From Platanthera guangdongensis (lineage: Eukaryota > Streptophyta > Magnoliopsida > Asparagales > Orchidaceae), in contig CM077151.1 in NCBI GenBank assembly GCA_039583875.1, positions 110,750,609-110,814,608 of the forward strand: a DNA stretch of 64,000 nt. Direction: 5' to 3'. Under the pieces are notes generated by a model. That model saw only the letters and a list, made by a program, of their open reading frames with translations, did not search any database and had not been told where the DNA came from. Within the stretch, counting starts at the first letter, position 1; every line of letters begins with the position of its first letter. A program made the translations under genes and the position numbers. Below are positions 59,123 through 64,000 of this stretch, one piece after another.

Positions 59123-62100
59123 TTACTTCTTCTCTTTGCCTTTAACCATTTTGATTTCTCTGTTTGGATTTAAGGCTTCCTTGTTGGACCTGGTGTCATC
59201 AGCTGCACCCAAGTATGTTTGCTTTGAAGTCCTGGGAACCACAGCAGCAGGATGCAACTCCATATATCTGTCTGCATCAAAGAATTTGCTGGAGGCATAT
59301 CTCTCTAATTCCTTCTGTCTCTGCTCTGACATAGTAGAAATATTGGAAGTGTCTAGCCCTTGTTCTTTGGCTTTCTTTATCTGGTCTAATGCAGCCAACT
59401 CCTTCATCCTAGCAGTCCAAGCAACAGGATTCTTCTCAGGGTCCTCAAATGGTACAGGTGGCTCATACCTGTTGGAAGAATTATCTTGAGGAGGCCTAGC
59501 AGACACTGTCTCTCTTAGCTTGTAGGGGAATGGACCAGAAGTAGTGTCAGCTGAAACATGTCCTCCCCTGGAGTATGGGTGCTGCCTGGAATGCCCTTTA
59601 GAATAAACCTGAATATCTCTTTGAATTCCCCTGTATCCTCCTCTCCTGGAATAAGAACCCCTAGGCTGGCTTTCCCTTTGGTATGATCTGGCATGGGGTT
59701 GGTAGGGAGCCTGGCTTCTAGATGGGGCTTGACTTGCAGAGCTGCCACCTGCACCTACATCAGGAGGAGGTGGTGGAGGAGGATAAGGGTGCTTGAACTG
59801 GGAGGAGCCCTTCTCATACTTTCTCTTCTTTTTCATTGCTTTTAGCTGATTTTTGGAATACTGCATCCAATGTTCAGTAATTTGGCAGTTATGCAGAATA
59901 TAATAAGGAATATCATTATCATCTTTTACTTTTGCAGGAGGAACCCTTTTCATAGCCTTGCTTCTAGCCTTCCTCTTCCTGGCAATAGTGGCAGCAGAGT
60001 CATCAGAGTCTATCTTGAACTCATCAGACTCAGAACTCTGGTCATCTTATACAGCATCTATTTTCTTCATCAATTCTTTCTTCAACTGAGCAGCAGCAGA
60101 TGAGGCAGAAGCAGAAGGAGCAGCAGCAGGAATAGCAGCAGAGACAGTAACAGATTCAGCAAAAACAACAGTAGATTCAGCAGCAGATACAGCAACAGAT
60201 TCAGCAGCAGATACAGAAGGAGAAGCAGAAACAACAACAGTAGCTTCAGGAGTGATGGCAGCAGCAACTTCAGTAACATCAACAAAATCTTCAGCAGGCT
60301 CAAAAACAGTGGCCTCTGTCATCATAAAATCCTTGGATATCTGCTCATCAGAGGCAGTTGGGATTTCAGCAGCAGCAAAAACAGTTCTTTCTTCAACAGC
60401 AGCAGCAGCAGCAGTTACTGAGAGTACAAAGGAGGATATAATGCTGGGGTCACAGCCAGAGAAAGGCACCAGTGCCTTGGACAAATCTTCTGGGGGCTGG
60501 ACAGCATTAGGCTCTGGGAGATAACTGAAGTATGCAGTATCAAAGGCAGAAAGCAAAGACCTTAGGTCTATTGCCAAGACTGCAGTAGGAGCCACAGGAA
60601 CAGCAGATACAAAAACAACAGCAGCAGCAGCAGTATCATGAACAGCAGGAGCAGAAGCAGCAGCAACAGCAGCATGAAGGCTTGCTTCATATGGCATCTC
60701 CCCCTGCCTGGATGCAGATGCATCTGTATCAAGGCACACTGCTGGAGGTGCTGCCTGAGGAAGGAGGGAGGAAAGCCTGGCAGAGAGAGCTGCCACTGAC
60801 TGTTGTAGAGGAGCTAAGGAGGCCTCCATGAGAAGAGAGAGTCTGGGGGCAAGTAGCTCATACAACTTGTCAGCTAAGGCTGGGAGATCTACATGCTCAA
60901 TAGCAGGAGCAGAGGTAGATGGAATAGGGATGGCTGAGGATGCTGGAAGTGGAGGGCTGGAAAGTGGAGGGATGGTTGGCTGAGGTGTGGGGATGGTGGA
61001 GATGGAGGACAAGGGTATGGATATGGATGGAGTGAATGATGGTTGGTCAATGATATGGTGTAGGAGATCTTGGAAGGAGGTTGAGGAGGAGGGTAATTCT
61101 GGAGGAGATGAGGGGGAATCATCCATGTAGGAGTCATCCAGAAGGGTGAAAGATGGTATGGATGGTGAAGAAGTGACATCTGGTGGAGGGTATGAAAACA
61201 ATGGGTGGAAGTGGTCTGCTGGTGGAGGTAGAATTGGGTCTGGAGATGGAGTTGAGGTTGGAGATGGGCTAGAGATGGTAATGGTGGATGGAACTGGAAT
61301 GGTGGATGGAGGAGGTAGGGTTGGACTTGGAGGAGGAGGAGAGGCATCAACAGCAGCAGCCAGGTCTTCTGCAGGAGCAGAGACCTGTGGGAGAGTGACT
61401 CTGTGAGTCCTGGTGCCTGAAGGAGCACTAGATGATGGCCTGCTTGGCTTGCTGATTTGCCTGTCCCACTTGCCAAAGAGGGCACAGGTGAGTCTCTTGG
61501 AGGCATTTATGTGCACTCCAGAGGAGACCAGTAAGGTAGGGCACTTGTTCTGCAGGAAGACTCCAATAATCCTTCCAAAATTTACAAAGCTTTTATTTAT
61601 TTTCTTCTTTATTAGGTCAAAGAAGACCTCTCCCCAGTTCAAACTTTTCTTATCTACCAGAGCTCCCATGAGGCAGAGCTGATGTCTGGAGATAGTGTCA
61701 TGTGCAGAGTGCTTTGCCAACAGCACTTTTCCTACAACATCTGCTAGGAACCTGTACTCAACAGACAAGTTCCTTTTGAATAACTTGCTAGGGTTTCCCT
61801 CTGGATGACCCATCCTGGCAAGTATATCAGAAAACTCTTCTCCAGATAATTCAGCAGTTTCTTCTCCATTTCTCAAACCAAAAAACCTCTGTTAAAACTG
61901 TGGGGGTCAGAGGTACCTGAGTTCCAGCAATAGATCCAACTATTGTGTTGTTGTCTAGATTGTGAGCAGTATACCCATTCCTTTATTTCATCTGAAGCAA
62001 GCTTGATTCTAGTGGTCATGAGGGCAGACAAGTTCTGATCCTTGAATAAATTCAGAATGTCTTGGAAAACTTGATCAGTAGTGTTGAACGATTCCAGATC

Positions 62101-62157
62101 AATGTCGAAGCCTGCATCAAACTTCATGGCGGCTAGAACAGCAACTGATACGGCCAT
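59123..62157 (-). pseudogene. S3 env-like ORF, one frameshift and one stop
   Basis: Extra protein in the same place as in S1 and S2 but diverged. ATG at 62157 begins a 94-codon piece; a frame change near 61885, in or next to a T6 run, leads into a 609-codon piece (to 60047) that ends at TAA 60047-60049 and continues in the same frame to 59123. N-terminal conserved part (to about 61430, with AKHSAHDTISRHQ and FGKWDRQ resembling SKPGGHDR and FSRWDR in S1), a very Pro/Ser-rich then Ala/Val/Ser-rich middle, a basic segment, a proline run and an Arg/Gly/Tyr-rich region (59740-59560) that looks RNA-binding. No signal peptide or membrane span is evident. Function unknown. Confidence 0.82.
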
Positions 62158-62269
62158 TGTACCTGCAAAAACTTAACAAACAAAACGAACAAGCGTAGAA
62201 CTGTTTGGAGGGAAGAAAATTCTTGCAGAGAAATTGAAAGCGCAAGAGAGAACGACGGCGAAAAATGAG

Positions 62270-62276
62270 TTTTATA
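62270..62276 (-). promoter_or_regulatory. Candidate internal promoter TATA box for S3 env-like ORF
   Basis: Minus strand TATAAAA 113 bp before the ATG at 62157, directly downstream of the palindrome array, as in S1 and S2. Surrounding bases are not the same as in S1 and S2. Confidence 0.5.
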
Positions 62277-62280
62277 TTAG

Positions 62281-62572
62281 GGTTCGACGCAGAATTGGAA
62301 AGATCGTTGAACTCGGTTCGACGATCGAGGCTTCTAAAGGAATCTGAAGAGACTCCAACATCGTCGATCTCCGTTCGACGATCTGGAAAGGCGTCGAGCT
62401 CCGTTCGACGATCGTTCAGGGAACAAAATCGTCGAGCGTCGTTCGACGATCGTTGACCGAAGGAGATAGTTCATACTATCTGAGGGGCGCTGAACTCAGT
62501 TCGACGATTCTGGAAATCGTCGACCTCCGTTCGACGATCTGTTGGGAAATCGTCGAGCGCAGTTCAGAGATC
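62281..62572. repeat. TCGTCGA/TCGACGA array, between S3 pol and env-like ORF
   Basis: Seven or so units such as ATCGTCGATCTCCGTTCGACGAT, the same inverted-pair type as in the S3 LTR (58487-58775). No GTGTCGACAC is present, so the array type follows the element, not the position. Confidence 0.92.
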
Positions 62573-62649
62573 AGAAAATTCTAGGCACTAAGAGAAATCA
62601 GAATTTTTGCCTAGTCTTGGTCAATTTTTAGCTTTCAAAATCTTGGATA

Positions 62650-64000
62650 TTATTTAAGACTTCCTCCATCTAACATTCCTAACTGATTTAGGAAGAAGGT
62701 GTGTTTCTTTTCATCCAAAGGCTTGGTGAAAATATCTCCCCTTTGTAAATCAGTTGGGATATATTGTAATTCAATTTTATTCTTTTCAACATTGTCCCTT
62801 AAGAAGTGATGCCTAATCTCTATGTGTTTTGTCCTACTATGGAGGACTGGATTTTGAGCTATGGAAATAGCACTTGTATTGTCACAAAAGATTTTAGACT
62901 TCTCTAAGTTGTAGCCATAGTCTAGGAGTTGGTTTTGAATCCACAGTATTTGTGAACAACAACTGCCTGCAGCCATATATTCAGCTTCAGCAGTTGAAGT
63001 TGACACAGATGTTTGTTTCTTGCAAAACCAAGAGACAAGTCTGTCACCAAGGAACTGACAAGTTCCACTGGTGCTTTTCCTGTCAATTCTGCATCCAGCA
63101 TAATCAGCATCAGAGAATCCAGTTAAATCAAAGGCTGAATCTTTTGGATACCAGAGACCTAGATTTGGACAACTTTTAACATACCTGAGAATCCTCTTTA
63201 CTAATGTTAGGTGTGACTCTCTAGGGCTTACTTGGAACCTAGCACATATACATGTAGCAAACATTATATCTGGTCTACTAGCTGTAAGATACAGTAAAGA
63301 GCCAATCATTGCTCTATACGTTGTCTGATCAACAGGTTTCCCATGTTCATCAGCATCCAATACAGCATTGGTATGCATGGGTGTTTTCATACAAGATGCC
63401 TCAGACATGCCAAATTTCTTAACCAGCTCATTAGCATATTTGGTTTGAGAAATAAAGATGCCTTCAGCATGTTGTTTAACTTGCAATCCTAGGAAGAAGG
63501 ATAGCTCACCCATGCTACTCATCTCAAATTTAGAATGCATCAGGTTAGAAAACCTTCTGCACAATTTTGAGTCAGTAGAACCAAAAATGATATCGTCTAC
63601 ATAAATTTGCACTAGTAGGGTATGGGACTTATGGGTTCTAATAAAAAGAGTTTGGTCTACTCTACCCCTTATAAAACCATTTTCCAAGAGAAAGCATGCT
63701 AAGGTCTCATACCATGCTCTAGGAGCTTGCTTGAGACCATATAATGCTTTATTTAGTCTAAAAACATAATCAGGATAAGTTGGAGAGATAAAACCTGGAG
63801 GTTGTCTGACATAGACTTCCTCTTTGATGTCTCCATTTAAGAAGGCACTCTTGACATCCATCTGATAAACCTTGAAGCCTTTGTGAGCTGCATAAGCTAG
63901 AAATATCCTGATGGCTTCCAATCTTGCAACTGGTGCAAAAGTCTGGTCGTAGTCAATTCCTTCTTCTTGAGAATATCCCTGAGCAACTAGCCTTGCCTTG
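62650..64000 (-). CDS. pol: S3 Pol, RT and RNase H part (N terminus outside window)
   Basis: Open from the window edge to a TAA at 62650. RT starts in the conserved [16 protein letters not shown] region at the edge, passes DVKSAFLNG and the catalytic YVDD (about 63595) and is followed by Copia RNase H (about 63130-62750, with [16 protein letters not shown] and [15 protein letters not shown]). About 450 codons without a lesion; it may be functional. Protease and integrase are right of the window. Confidence 0.95.
   Translation of the reverse strand, partial: KARLVAQGYSQEEGIDYDQTFAPVARLEAIRIFLAYAAHKGFKVYQMDVKSAFLNGDIKEEVYVRQPPGFISPTYPDYVFRLNKALYGLKQAPRAWYETLACFLLENGFIRGRVDQTLFIRTHKSHTLLVQIYVDDIIFGSTDSKLCRRFSNLMHSKFEMSSMGELSFFLGLQVKQHAEGIFISQTKYANELVKKFGMSEASCMKTPMHTNAVLDADEHGKPVDQTTYRAMIGSLLYLTASRPDIMFATCICARFQVSPRESHLTLVKRILRYVKSCPNLGLWYPKDSAFDLTGFSDADYAGCRIDRKSTSGTCQFLGDRLVSWFCKKQTSVSTSTAEAEYMAAGSCCSQILWIQNQLLDYGYNLEKSKIFCDNTSAISIAQNPVLHSRTKHIEIRHHFLRDNVEKNKIELQYIPTDLQRGDIFTKPLDEKKHTFFLNQLGMLDGGSLK

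Larger units (their letters stand above)
57420..64000 (-). mobile_element. S3: Sirevirus-type Ty1/Copia element, minus strand, runs off window
   Basis: 3' LTR 57420-58944, polypurine tract, env-like ORF, 0.5-kb spacer and RT/RNase H part of pol. Gag, integrase and the 5' LTR are outside. The LTR end TGAAAG...CTAGAGGGGGGTGAATAG is shared with S1 and S2, but the proteins and the palindrome type differ, so it is a different family of the same lineage. Confidence 0.93.

Noticed and set aside
60889..61506. 205-codon proline/leucine-rich minus ORF and the antisense ORFs at 61146-61406 and 60082-60303
   Set aside because: Shadows of the low-complexity middle of the S3 env-like ORF in other frames.
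61878..61918. GT...AG segment at the S3 env-like frame change as an intron
   Set aside because: The possible intron would be about 28 nt, far too short; a one-base change at the T6 run is simpler.
1..64000. Host protein-coding, tRNA or rRNA genes
   Set aside because: Every stretch could be assigned to one of six retrotransposons; nothing outside them remains in the window.

Overview
The whole window is plant repetitive DNA: six LTR retrotransposons stacked inside one another, with no host gene, rRNA or tRNA gene visible. The evidence for a plant is chromodomain-bearing Ty3/Gypsy elements primed by initiator-Met tRNA, long Ty1/Copia elements of the Sirevirus type carrying an extra (env-like) ORF, and multi-kilobase LTRs. 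I cannot name the species.

Layout (names are mine). G1, the outermost element, is a Gypsy chromovirus on the + strand. Its 5' LTR runs off the left edge (1-3183), followed by gag-pol (about 3463-8055) and a 3' LTR starting at 8295. That one 3' LTR has been hit three times. First, G2, a minus-strand Gypsy chromovirus, lies at 9645-19141 (target duplication GGTTT). Second, G3, another minus-strand Gypsy chromovirus, lies at 21837-45119 (duplication TAATC), and its integrase gene is split by S1, a plus-strand Sirevirus-type Copia at 24901-37917 (duplication TGTAG). Third, S2, a minus-strand relative of S1, starts at 45685; its right-hand LTR is in turn interrupted at 57420 by S3, a third minus-strand Sirevirus-type element that runs off the right edge. 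Relative order is fixed by nesting: G1 first, then G2, G3 and S2; S1 after G3, and S3 after S2.

State of the genes. All three Gypsy gag-pol sets are dead, mostly through stop codons explainable as C-to-T (or G-to-A) changes at CAG, CAA, CGA and TGG codons. S1 and S2 are younger: S2 gag (680 codons) is open, and the rest carry only a few lesions. S3 RT/RNase H is open as far as it is seen.

The most interesting signal is regulatory. All three Sirevirus-type elements carry dense arrays of short palindromes in the LTR upstream of the core promoter (exact GTGTCGACAC in S1 and S2; TCGTCGA...TCGACGA inverted pairs in S3). The same element-specific array recurs in the roughly 0.5 kb gap between pol and the env-like ORF. 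There it is followed by a TATA box 99-113 bp before the env-like ATG. This looks like a second, internal promoter for the env-like gene. The Gypsy LTRs of G2 and G3 have their own palindrome arrays in U3, and G2 even contains the same 10-mer. A second signal is a GT-AG intron-like segment at the gag/protease junction of G1 and G2 whose removal restores the reading frame.
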